Assembly (NCBI GenBank): GCA_026122225.1
Contig: JANEZZ010000476.1
Span: 1 to 64,000, forward strand
DNA length: 64,000 nucleotides
Direction: 5' to 3'
From: Heloderma charlesbogerti
Taxonomy: Eukaryota; Chordata; Lepidosauria; Squamata; Helodermatidae
Positions 44,747 to 55,667 of this stretch are shown here, piece by piece (position 1 is the stretch's first letter; every line of letters starts with the position of its first letter). Under the pieces are notes generated by a model. That model was not told the origin of the DNA, ran no database searches, and saw only the letters and a list, made by a program, of their open reading frames with translations. A program made the translations under genes and the position numbers.

Positions 44747-45256
44747 TGTCAGGACTCCAGGGTCAGCAGCACAAGAGACCATTCCAAATAATCAAGGTCA
44801 GGAAAGCTAGGGTGCAATGTACTGGGAGCTGAACTAAAAGTGTTGTTCCATCAAGCAACAGCTCTCAACTGAGATCTTATAAGCTAGAGCTTCCAGAGAC
44901 CCACCCAAGACTCAGCTGTAGCATATCAGAGGCTTCTAGAAGTCCTCCTCATGAGGAGGACCCTGCACATGAGGAGTCCTTTACTCATGAGGACTCTTCC
45001 TTTGCAAATGGGCACTCCTCACAAGGGTTCTTCTGGCCTGCTTTCTGAGACGTTGCTCCTCATGGGGGCTAGGGCATTGCTCAGCCTCTGTCTCAGAGAT
45101 GGAGTTTCCCTTGTCTTGCAAGGATGGACCTGTGGCCTTCTCATCTGAGGGCCCAATCTCTTCCGGGTCCTCTGACATGGGCTACTCCTTGATGTGTTTG
45201 TCTCTGGGAGCTCTAGCTCCTCCTCTGAAGAAGATTCCTCCAATGGGGGTGTGACA
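44747..45256 (-). mobile_element. LTR-like sequence with acidic frame
   Basis: TGTCAGGACTCC at the left and GGGGTGTGACA at the right give TG...CA termini. Read on the minus strand, the 5' part encodes a short acidic segment with an EESSSEEELELPE run (within 45019-45250), laid out like the LTR at 29312. A CTTATAAG TATA-like box lies near 44878 (minus). I found no convincing target duplication and no internal region, so the boundaries are provisional. The flank at 44610-44746 could belong to the same retroelement. Confidence 0.5.
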
Positions 45257-45605
45257 AGTGTGGCAATTAGGCCTGAACTAGGAAACTTCTGTAGTGTTTG
45301 ACATTTTGAGTCCAGGGTTGTAAATAAATTGTCCCATCTATAATTGTCGTAGAGGAGAAATGAAAGTTTTATGCAGTATTTTTGAGCTGTCCATTTTTTA
45401 ATATGCAAAATGTGGGGTATTTCTCTCCACCAGAGGGCATTGTCACTATGACTTGCAATGAAGCTGAAGTGAAATCTCTTTCTTAGACAACTTTTGTTAA
45501 GGAGTCTTCAACTTTATCTTTCCTGAATTTAATAATTAACTCAGGAAACAAAAAACTAGGGCTACACTCTTATACCATTTTATCCAGGGGGGGAAAGTTT
45601 CATCA

Positions 45606-45742
45606 AAGTAGGACAGCCTTCCTCAAGCTGGTGACCCCTAGATATTTTGGACTTCAAGTTCATCAGCCCCAGCCTTCATAACCAATGGTCAGGAATGCTG
45701 GGAGATGTCATCCAGAGGGCTCTAGGTTGGCAAATGCTGCAG
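45606..45742. mobile_element. Palindromic MITE (CCAGATGTTGTTGG type), diverged
   Basis: GCCTTCCTCAAGCTGGTGAC and the right end CTAGGTTGGCAAATGCTGC are loosely inverted around CATCAGCCCCAGCC and CCAATGGTCAGGAATGCTGGG. It is the same plan as 47444-47575 but older. Confidence 0.65.
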
Positions 45743-47086
45743 TAGGACTTAATGCCAAGTCACCATCCATAGGATCATGCTGTGTGACTGGCAATGTAGC
45801 TGTTGGCCTTCACTCTTTTCCTGGATTTGTGGGGAGGTGGACAGAAAGAAATAGTTCAATGTAGACAGGTTTCTTCAAGCTGCTGTAAGATTTAGGTGGG
45901 AATGGCTGACAGAAGTAAAAGGCCTATGAAAAAGAAGAGGGTCTTGGCTCACTGATAGGGTGGCCATTTCTGAATCACTAAAAAAAGAGAAAACACATCA
46001 CCAAAAAGGAGAACAATGGAGGACACTGGTTTGCATAAAATTTGCATATGCTAATTCACATGTGCAAATTTAGAAATTATTATTTAAATAGAAACACAGT
46101 TCATCTCACCATAGTGTGTATGTCTGTGACCAGGTGACCTTTGTGCCTCGCTCAGTCTGCTGTCCATGTGTTGATGAGCACCTTCAAGGCCCAGCTTTTC
46201 CTTCTGATGGTTCTTAATCTTTAAACTGGACTTGGGCTGGACAGCCCTTATGTTCAAACAGAGGAGGCCTTCAAATAGAGGACTGTCCTCTGCATGGCTT
46301 CCCTGCTCACTCAGTACACATACCCTGAGGGTTCACACATTGAGCATAATCTCTCGGAGATTTATCTCGACCTGTTTGTAGTCATCTGCCCATCTCCAGT
46401 TGCCTGGAGAATGTAATGAGCAGTCTGGTCTGCCCCATAGATACAGCCACAGGGATCCAGCTGTGTTTCCTGCAATCACAACATTACTTTTATCAACTGC
46501 TCATATAATGACGCAAACCCTTGTGGGGTTACTATGGCAGTATTCATAGACAGGCCACTTTATTCTTTACATTCTTTTGGTGAATGGCTTCTCCAAGGTG
46601 GTCAAGGCACTTCACACAGAAGTGATGTTTTTAGCCAATCCACTGAAACTAGGATAAGGCTGGGGGGGATCACAAAGGAGCTTGTATCTCACTCCACCAT
46701 TCAGGGCATTATCCCTGGGGGTGGGGAATGTAACTGCTTTTTCCAGGAGATGCTTCCTACATTTCCAGTTGGAAGGTGCTGCAAAGGTCTTCCCTAAGGC
46801 TGTGATACTTAGCATACATATTGGAAAGCAAATTCCATTTCAGTCAATGACACTTATTTCTGAGTTGATATATTCTGGACAGAATTGTAAAACTCTGCTT
46901 GGAAGATGCCTTCTTCCTGTTCTGTGCCACTACGTGCAAGAAGTATTGCTCTGTAATGGGATAATTTAATAAGTATGACTGCTGATTACATTAGGAGGTT
47001 TGAGAGAGTATCTGCAAGCCATCCCACCATGGCTCACTTAATATTGCAGAAGCCATGCCTGTAATTAGAAGATAAAGGCAATGATA

Positions 47087-47088
<2 letters not shown>
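45743..47088. other. No gene seen
   Basis: Unique-looking DNA. Part of an AGTAAG-type repeat may lie near 46822-46870. Confidence 0.35.

Positions 47089-47090
<2 letters not shown>

Positions 47091-47124
<34 letters not shown>
47091..47124. repeat. (TC)n microsatellite
   Basis: About 17 CT units without interruption. Confidence 0.95.
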
Positions 47125-47127
<3 letters not shown>

Positions 47128-47435
47128 CCATGGTAGGTCTTGGTTCTCTTTTGAATGAGGTTAGAAGTGGCATAATATTACAAATACCAAATCTTCCACA
47201 CACAAAAATCCCCCAAATGTTATGCCTTGGGTACATTCTGTCTATTGGCCATAGGAGAATTTCTTTCTTTCATTTCTTCTTGCAGGGTTGAATCTCACCT
47301 TTTCTGTCATGGAAAGTTGAGGCTTAAATACCATAACAACCTCCTAACATAGTCTGGGCTGGGACATAGTGGCTTGCCCAAGGCCATTTGATGAGTTTCA
47401 CTACACTCGTTCTCCAGTTTCTCACCACTTTGAGT

Positions 47436-47583
47436 TCATATACCAATCTTCCCCAACCTGGTGCCTTCCAGATGTGTTGGACTGCAACTCCCATAATTCC
47501 CAGCCAGCAAGGCCTTTGGGAATTATGAATGTTGCAGTCCAACACATCTGGAAGGCACCAGGTTGGGGAAGACTGTCATATAC
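47436..47583. mobile_element. 132-bp palindromic hAT-like MITE, well preserved
   Basis: The element spans 47444-47575. Its arms CTTCCCCAACCTGGTGCC and GGCACCAGGTTGGGGAAG are perfect, and pairing continues through CCAGATGTGTTGGACTGCAA and its complement. The flanks TCATATAC at 47436-47443 and 47576-47583 are an exact 8-bp duplication. Its condition suggests a relatively recent insertion. Confidence 0.93.
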
Positions 47584-47806
47584 TAATAGCCATTCACAGT
47601 CAAGATGTTTTCAGTGATATTTTATAATAGGCACATTTGAAGCTGGGCAGGAAGAGAGAGAGGTGGGGAAATGTCTTCTATACCAGGAAATATTTATCAT
47701 GGGCAATGCCGGGGCTTACCGTGGCCTTTGCGAGCAGTGGCATAACTGGTGGCCGGTCTGAAGATGACAGCCAGGAAAGGCATCAAAGCAAATTGCTGCT
47801 TAATAT

Positions 47807-50800
47807 AATGGATCATTGGCTTGTTGTGGCGAAGGGGCTTGCATAACTCAGTGAAGCCATAAGCTATGCCATGCAGGGCCACCCAAGATGGACAGGTCAT
47901 GGTGGAGAGTTCTGACAAAATCTGGTCCACTGGAGAAGGAAATGGCAACCCACTCCAGTATTTTTGCCAAGAAAACCCCATGGAACATATCACAACGCTA
48001 AAAGATATGACGCCGGAAGATGAGCCCCTCAGGTTGGAAGGTGTCCAATATACTACTGGGGAAGAGCAGAGGGAATTTCCAACTAGTGCCAGAAAGAGTG
48101 AAGCAGCTGGGCCAAAGCCAAAAGGACACTCAGCTGTGGATGTGTCTGGTGGTGAAAAGAAAGTCCGATGCCGTAAAGAACAATATTGTTTAGGAACCTG
48201 GAATGTAAGATCAATGAATCCAGGTAAGCTGGAGGTGGTCAAACATGAGATGGCAAGATTGAACATCAACATCTTGGGAATCAGCGAACTAAAATGGACA
48301 GGCATGGGCGAATTTAATTCAGGAGACCATTATATCTACTATTGTGGGCAAGAATCCCTTAGAAGAAATGGAATAGTACTCATAGTCAATAAAAGCAGTA
48401 CTGGGGTACAATCTCAAAAATGATAGAATGATCTCAGTACGAATTCAAGGCAAACCATTCAACATTACCGTAATTCAAGACTATGCCCCAACCACTGAGG
48501 CCGAAGAAGCTGAGGTTGATCGGTTCTATGAAGACCTACAACACCTTCTAGAACTAACACCAAAAAAAGATGTCCTCTTCATCATAGGGTATTGGAATGC
48601 TAAAGTAGGAAATGAAGAAATCACTGGGATAACAGGCAAGCATGGCCTTGGTGTACAAAATGAAGCAGGACAAAGGCTAATAGAGTTTTGCCAAGAGAGC
48701 ACGCTGCTCATAGCAAACACTCTTTTCCAACAGCACAAGAGCCGACCCTACACATGGATATCACCAGATGGTCAATATCAAAATCAGACTGATTATGTCC
48801 CTTGCAGCCAAAGATGGAGAAGCTCTATACAGTTAGTAAAAACAAGACCTGGAGCTGACTGTGGCTCAGATCATGAGCTTCTTATTGCAAGATTTTGGCT
48901 TAAATTGAAGAATGTAGGGAAAACCATTAAACCATTCAGGTATGACCTCAATCATATCCCTTATGAATATACAGTGGAGGTGAGGAATAGATTTCAGGGA
49001 TTAGACCTGATAGACAGAGTGCCTGAGGAACTATGGACGGAGGTCCGTAACATTGTTCAGGAGGCAGAACTCAATCCATCCCAAAGAAAAAGAAATGAAA
49101 GAAAGCCAAGTGGCTGTCTGATCAGGCTTTACAAGTAGCTGAGGAAAGAAGGGAAGTGAAAAGGAAGGGAGAAAGGGGAAGATATACCCAAGTGAATGCA
49201 GAGTTCCAGAGAAAAGCAAGGAGAGACAAGAAGGCCTTCTTAAATGAACAATGCAAAGAAATGGAGGAAAACAACAGAATGGGAAAGACTAGAGATCTCT
49301 TCAAGAAAATCGGAGATCTCAAGGGAACGTTTTGTGCAAAGACGGGCATGATAAAGGACAAAGAAGGCAGGGACCTAACAGAAGCAGATGAGATTAAGAA
49401 GAGGTGGAAAGAATACACAGAAGAACTAGACAGGAAAGATCTGAATGTCCCTGATAGCCATGATAGTGCGGTCACTGAACCTGAGCCGGACATCCTAGAG
49501 GGTGAAGTCAAGTGGGCCTTAGGAAGCATTGTTAACAACAAAGCTAGTGAAGATGACAGTATTCCAGCTGAGCTACTTAAGATCCTAAAAGATGATGGTG
49601 TTAAAGTGCTGCACTCAATATGCCAACAAATTTGTAACACTCAACAATGGCCACAAGACTGGAAAAGGTCAGTTTACATTCCAACTCCAAAGAAGGACAA
49701 TGTCAAAGAGTGCTCAAACTACCATACAATTGCACTCATTTCACATGCCAGCAAGGTGATGCTCAAAATCCTACAAGCTAGGCTTCAGCAGTATGTGAAC
49801 CGAGAACTACCGGAAGTACAAGCGGGGTTTCGAAGAGGCAGAGGAACTAGAGATCAAATCGCCAACATTCGCTGCATCATGGAGAAAGCAAGAGAATTCC
49901 AGAAAAACGTCTATTTCTGCTTCATTGACTACGCTAAAGCCTTTGATTGTGTGGATCACAACAAACTGTGGCAAATTCCTAAAGACATGGGAGTACCAGA
50001 CCACCTTACCTGTCTCCTGAGAAACCTGTATGAGAGTCAAGAAGCAGCAGTAAGAACCGGACTTGGAACAACTGATGGGTTCAAAATTGGGAAAGGAGTA
50101 CGACAAGGCTGTATTTTGTCACCCTACTTATTTAATTTATATGCAGAGTACATCATGAGAAACGCTGGGTTGGATGAATCACAGGTCGGAATTAAGATTG
50201 CCGGGACAATTATCAACAACCTCAGATACGCAGACGATACCACCCTAATGGCAGAAAGCAAAGAGGATCTAAAGAGCCTCTTGTTGAGGGTGAAAGTGGA
50301 AAGTGCAAAAACTGGTTTGAAACTCAACATTAAAAAAACTAAAATCATGGCATCTGGCCCCATCACTTCCTGGCATATAGAAGGGGAAGAAATGGAAGCA
50401 GTGACAGATCTTATTTTCTTGGGCTCCAAGATCACCGCAGACGGTGACTGTAGCCATGAAATTAAAAGACGCTTGCTCCTTGGGAGGAAAGCTATGGCAA
50501 ACCTAGACAGCATCGTAAGAAGCAGAGACATCACCTTGCCGACCGTCTAATCAAAGCTATGGTTTTCCCAGTAGTAATGTATGGCTGTGAGAGCTGGACT
50601 ATAAGGAAGGCTGAGCGCCGAAGATTTGATGCTTTCAAACTGTGGTGCTGGAGAAGACTCTTACGAGTCCCCTGGACTGCAAGGAGGTCAAATCAGTCCA
50701 TCCTAAAGGAAATCAACCCTGAGTGCTCATTGGAAGGACAGATACTGAAGCTGAAGCTCAAATATTTTGGCCACCTAATGCAAAGAGAAAAGTCACTGGA

Positions 50801-50998
50801 AAAGACCCTGATGCTGGGGAAGATTGAAGGCAAAAGGAGAAGGGGATGGCAGAGGATGAGATGGCTAGATAGCATCACCGATGCAATGAATATGAACTTG
50901 AGCATGCTCTGGGAGAGAGCGGAGGACAGGAAGGCCTGGCGTGCTATGGTCCATGGGGTCATGAAGAGTTGGACACGACTGAAAGACTGAACAACAAT
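47807..50998 (+). mobile_element. BovB (RTE) LINE, copy 1, near full length
   Basis: About 3.2 kb, the usual BovB length. The 5' end begins near GGATCATTGGCTTGTTGTGG, matching the 5' end of copy 3. The 3' end is GACTGAACAACAATAACAAC, the RTE-type terminal trinucleotide repeat. A possible short duplication TAATA lies at both flanks and is weak. It is the only + strand copy among five BovB pieces in the window and lies in inverted orientation to copies 2 and 3. Confidence 0.92.
48160..50990 (+). pseudogene. BovB endonuclease-reverse transcriptase, copy 1, broken
   Basis: The polyprotein would nick DNA with an APE-type endonuclease and prime reverse transcription there. Endonuclease motifs are TWNVRS (about 48199), GISELKW (48277-48297), GYWNAKVG (48587) and SDHELL (48865). 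The catalytic Asp of the family's GDWN motif is Tyr here (48590-48592). RT motifs are FIDYAKAFDCVDH (near 49922), GVRQGCILSP (near 50095) and YADD (50227-50238). A C-terminal block CESWTIRKAERRR and LWCWRRLLRVPW follows at 50580-50680. Breaks are an 11-base deletion near 48388, a -1 frame offset near 49051-49138 shared with the other copies, TGA at 49096 in the RT frame, and a 7-base deletion near 50543. Confidence 0.9.
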
Positions 50999-51490
50999 AA
51001 CAACAGTAATAGTGACTGAGGCATCCTTCTGTTGCTACATGGTGGGATATATCAGAACAAGGAGAACATGAATGATCAGAGAGGCTGGCAGACATTTCTG
51101 CTGAATGCTCAGCGGTTGTGTATAGTCTCCCCCCTAGTTCTCCTCCCTCAACTTTGGCTGCTGATCATGACAACCACATGCAGTAATTCCATTCCCACAC
51201 TTTTCAAAATAGCCCCAAAGCAGAAGTGCTAAGCTCATGGGGCCCTCTGTAGAACTTGCTCGGTGCCTAAGGAAAACAGGTTGGTGGCCTCAACACTTCA
51301 GTGGCTTTCCACATCTTGCCCATTCATGCATTGTAAGCTGATACAGCCTTGAGTAAATATTTCACATAGGGTCCAAGCATTTCAGAATGGTTTTGCACTG
51401 AGGTGTAGTGACGATTCAGTTGCTGCTAGCTCCCCATGTTATCTAATATACACGGGATGCCCATGCCAGTAAAACAAGCACTAATCAGGA
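50999..51490. other. No feature seen
   Basis: Spacer between BovB copy 1 and a LINE tail, without recognised features. Confidence 0.4.
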
Positions 51491-51494
51491 TTTC

Positions 51495-51615
51495 ATTTCA
51501 TTTATTATATTTCTATACCACCCCACAGCCGAAGCTCTCTGGGTGGTTCATTTAAAAAAGCAAACATTAAAAATACATTATAAAAAGTACAAAACCATTT
51601 ACATAAAACATATGA
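51495..51615 (-). mobile_element. L2 3' tail, antisense
   Basis: ATTTCTATACCACCCCACAG and CCGAAGCTCTCTGGGTGGTT are the complement of the L2 terminus at 14595-14640. Truncated and non-coding. Confidence 0.8.
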
Positions 51616-52370
51616 ACAGACAGCATTCTGTTTTAGATGTATCTAAAACAATTTATCTAAAAACAATTTTACATCTAAAAACAGTTTTTTAAAAACAACC
51701 AACCAAAGACAATCCAAGACCTGATTAAAAACTCATTGTATGCTGCCAGGAATTGTTCCCACTGCCTGTAAACACAAGGTTTTGCTGCTTTGTTGCTGAT
51801 CACCCCACCCCAATTTAACAATACATTTTGTTCCCAGCCCTGAGACCTTTTCCCAGTGCTTTGCATACATTAGAAGAGCACACATGTATTCATAATACAC
51901 ACTATGTATTCACTTTCCCCCCCCCCTTTTTTGCAGCTCCCATTCACAGTAACTGCAGCGGTAACTGCTCCAAATGGGAGCCAAGGAAAGGGGGTGGGAG
52001 CCTAGATCTCTCTTTAAAGGACTTGCTGGAGACTCAGGGAAGTGTGGAATGGAAGCAGGGCACCTGCAAGTGTCAGCTCAACACTTAAAACCCTGGTGAT
52101 CACCTTGCTAAGTGGGTGATCTTGTCTCCCTTTCCTGACCTTGTCACAGTCAATGGCTGTCAAATTAGCCTATATGCAGTCTTGTACTGTTAATTTCCTT
52201 GTATATTTCATACTGCACTTCCTTCCCTTTGACAGCTGTAATATACAAGGACATTGACAGGAAAGGCTATATATATTTAACAGTCACAAGTAAGCACTTG
52301 CGCAACTACAAAAGACTCCCCCATGTTAAAAAACATTATGAACATATTTGTGCAAATTCCTGGGGCTGAA
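51616..52370. other. No gene seen
   Basis: Includes a C-run/T-run at 51918-51933. Otherwise unique-looking. Confidence 0.35.
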
Positions 52371-52371
52371 C

Positions 52372-52402
<31 letters not shown>

Positions 52403-52424
52403 GTGTATACACACACACACACAT
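52371..52424. repeat. (TATATG)n(AC)n microsatellite, left half
   Basis: ATGTAT units run into an AC tract that ends where the TAGGGCTGT element begins. The AC tract resumes at 62614 on the far side of the 10-kb insertion stack, so the element apparently landed inside this microsatellite. Confidence 0.85.
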
Positions 52425-52535
52425 TAGGGCTGTGAACCGCTTCTGTCGAAGACCAAACAATGAGGCGAAGCGGGCTGATTTGGAGGTGCCTCATCATGAT
52501 CAGAAGCAGATCAGAATAAAGACCCTGCAGATTTA

Positions 52536-55378
52536 GGGGAAGTTGTTGTTGTTGTTGTTGTTCAGTCGTTCAGTCATGTCTGACTCTTCATGACCCCATG
52601 GACCATAGCACGCCAGGCCTTCCTGTCCTGCACTCTCTCCCGGAGTGTGCTCAAGTTCATATTCATTGCATCGGTGATGCTATCTAGCCATCTCATCCTC
52701 TGTCGTCCCCTTCTCCTTTTGCCTTCAGTCTTTCCCAGCATCAGGGTCTTTTCCAGAGAGTTTTCTCTTCGCATTAGGTGGCCAAAATATTTGAGCTTCA
52801 GCTTCAGTATCTGTCCTTCCAATGAGCACTCAGGGTTGATTTCCTTTAGGATGGACTGATTTGACCTCCTTGCAGTCCAGGGGACTCGTAAGCGTCTTCT
52901 CCAGCACCACAGTTCAAAAGCATCAATTCTTTGGCGCACAGCCTTCCTTATAGTCCAGCTCTCACAGCCATACATTACTACTGGGAAAACCATAGCTTTG
53001 ATTAGACGGACCTTTGTCGGCAAGGTGATGTCTCTGCTTCTTACTATGCTGTCTAGGTTTGCCATAGCTTTCCTCCCAAGGAGGAAGCGTCTTTTAATTT
53101 CATGGCTACAGTCACCGTCTGCGGTGATCTTGGAGCCCAAGAAAGTAAAATCTGTCACTGCTTCCATTTCTTCCCCTTCTATATGCCAGGAAGTGATGGG
53201 GCCAGATGCCATGATCTTTGTTTTTTTAACGTTGAGTTTCAAACCAGCTTTTGCACTCTCCTCTTTCACCCTCAACAAGAGGCTCTTGAGATCCTCTTCG
53301 CTTTCTGCCATTAGGGTGGTATCGTCTGCATATCGGAGGTTGTTGATAATTGTCCCGGCAATCTTAATTCCGACCTGTGATTCATCCAACCCGGCGTTTC
53401 TCATGATGTACTCTGCATATAAGTTAAATAAGTAGGGTGACAAAATACAGCCTTGTCGTACTCCTTTCCCAATTTTTAACCAATCAGTTGTTCCAAGTCC
53501 GGTTCTTACTGTTGCTTCTTGACCCTCGTACAGGTTTCTCAGGAGACAGGTAAGGTGGTCTGGTACTCCCATCACTTTAAGAATTTGCCACAGTTGGTTG
53601 TGATCCACACAATCAAAGGCTTTAGCATAGTCAATGAAGCAGAAATAGACGTTTTTCTGGAATTCTCTTGCTTTCTCCATGATCCAGCGAACGTTGGCGA
53701 TTTGATCTCTAGTTCCTCTGCCTCTTCGAAACCCCGCTTGTACTTCCGGTAGTTCTCAGTTCGCATACTGCTGAAGCCTAGCTTGTAGGATTTTGAGCAT
53801 CACCTTGCTGGCATGTGAAATGAGAGCAATTGTGCGGTAGTTTGAACACTCTTTGGCGTTGCCCTTCTTTGGAATTGGAATGTAAACTGACCTTTTCCAG
53901 TCTTGTGGCCACTGTTGAGTGTTCCAGATTTGTTGGCATATTGAGTGCAGCACTTTAACAGCATCATCTTTTAGGATTTTAAATAGCTCAGCTGGAATGC
54001 TGTCATCTCCGCTAGCTTTGTTGTTACTAATGCTTCCTAAGGCCCACTTGACTTCACTCTCAAAGATGTCCAGCTCAAGTTCAGTGACCGCACTATCATG
54101 GCTATCAGGGACATTCAGATCTTTCCTGTCTAGTTCTTCTGTGTACTCTTTCCACCTCTTCTTAATCTCATCTGCTTCTGTTAGGTCCCTGCCTTCTTTG
54201 TTCTTTATCATGCCCGTCTTTGCACAAAATGTTCCCTTGAGATCTCCAATTTTCTTGAACTCCAATTTCTCCAACTTTCTCTAGTCTTTCCCATTCTGTT
54301 GTTTTCCTCAATTTCTTTACATTGTTCATTTAAGAAGGCCTTCTTGTCTCTCCTTGCTATTCTCTGGAACTCTGCATTCAGTTGGATATATCTTCCCCTT
54401 TCTCCCTTGCTCTTTGCTTCCCTTCTTTCTTCAGCTACTTGTAAAGCCTCCTCAGACAGCCACTTGGCTTTCTTGCATTTCTTTTTCTTTGGGATGGATT
54501 GAGTTCTGCCTCCTGAACAATGTTACGGACCTCCGTCCATAGTTCCTCAGGCACTCTGTCTATCAGGTCTAATCCCTGAAATCTATTCCTCACCTCCACT
54601 GTATATTCATAAGGGATATGATTTAGGTCATACCTGAATGGTTTAGTGGTTTTCCCTACGTTCTTCAATTTAAGCTGAAATTTTGCAACAAGAAGCTCAT
54701 GATCTGAGCCACAGTCAGCTCCAGGTCTTGTTTTTACTGACTGTATAGAGCTTCTCCATCTTTGACTGCAAAGGACATAATCAATCTGATTTCGATATTG
54801 ACCATCTGGTGATGTCCATGTGTAGAGTCGTCTCTTGTGCTGTTGGAAAAGAGTGTTTGCTATAATCATCGTGTTCTCTTGGCAGAACTCTATTAGCTTT
54901 TGTCCTGCTTCATTTTGTACACCCAGGCCATGCCTGCCTGTTATCCCGGTGATTTCTTGATTTCCTACTTTAGCATTCCAATCCCCTATGATGAAGAGGA
55001 CATCTTTTTTTGGTGTTAGTTCTAGAAGGTGTTGTAGGTCTTCATAGAACCGATCAACCTCAGCTTCTTCGGCCTCAGTGGTTGGGGCATAGACTTGAAT
55101 TACTGTGATGTTGAATGGTTTGCCTTGGATTCGTACTGAGATCATTCTATCATTTTTAAGATTGTACCCCAGTACTGCTTTTCCCTCCCTTTTGTTGACT
55201 ATGGGTGCTACTCCATTTCTTCTAAGGGATTCTTGCCCACAGTAGTAGATATGATGGTCACCTGAATTAAATTCACCCATGCCTGTCCATTTTAGTTCGC
55301 TGATTCCCAAGATGTCGATGTTCAATCTTGCCATCTCATGTTTGACCACCTCCAGCTTACCTTGATTCATGGGGAAGT
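52536..55378 (-). mobile_element. BovB (RTE) LINE, copy 2, 5'-truncated
   Basis: The element spans 52544-55370 (about 2.83 kb), reading on the minus strand into the terminal (AAC)n at 52544-52560. An 8-bp duplication GGGGAAGT flanks it (52536-52543 and 55371-55378). Truncation removed the 5' region and the first endonuclease motif: the copy starts within the sequence after TWNVRS. It was inserted near the 5' end of the L1-type element. Confidence 0.93.
52574..55370 (-). pseudogene. BovB endonuclease-reverse transcriptase, copy 2, broken
   Basis: The endonuclease frame at 54435-55370 is uninterrupted for about 311 residues and keeps GISELKW, GDWNAKVG (54975-54986, catalytic Asp present) and SDHELL. 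The RT lies in two further pieces. 53756-54274 holds NNKASGDDSIP and KRSVYIPIPKKGNAKECSNY-type motifs. 52574-53680 holds FIDYAKAFDCVDH, GVRQGCILSP, YADD (53321-53332) and the C-terminal CESWTIRKAV and RRGRQRMRWLDS block. They are separated by a stop at 53756 (CGA to TGA, a CpG-type change). A local rearrangement near 54245-54285 and the shared frame offset near 54440-54530 add further breaks. It is the best preserved of the three. Confidence 0.9.
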
Positions 55379-55401
55379 ACTGGCCTTGAAAAAAAAAAAC
55401 T

Positions 55402-55667
55402 TTGTCTTTTCAACTAGCAGAACAAGCTAAGAGGCTGGTTACAATCCAAGATTCCATTACTATCCTTCAAGGGGCTCTGGATTTAATTAATAGCTCATGG
55501 CAAAAAATGGAACTGAAGGTCAGTGCCCTCCAAGAACAGATTTCTGTGCAAGAAACTACAATGCAAGCCGGTCATAATGTCATGTCTGCTAGAATTTCTC
55601 AATTGGAGGCATACTCACGCAGGGAAAACCTGCGCATCCTGGGTATTAAAGATGTGCCTGATGGGAT
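55402..55667 (+). pseudogene. L1-type ORF1p, N-terminal part
   Basis: About 88 residues in frame: a heptad-rich coiled coil (ITILQGALDLINSSWQKMEL, KVSALQEQ, ISQLEAYSRR) leading into ENLRILGIKDVPDG. The NLRI.GI motif marks the start of the RNA-recognition-motif domain in L1 ORF1p, an RNA-binding chaperone that trimerises through the coiled coil. The extreme N-terminus is absent or diverged (a stop at 55387 precedes it). The frame is cut at DVPDG by BovB copy 3 and continues from 58872. Confidence 0.85.
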
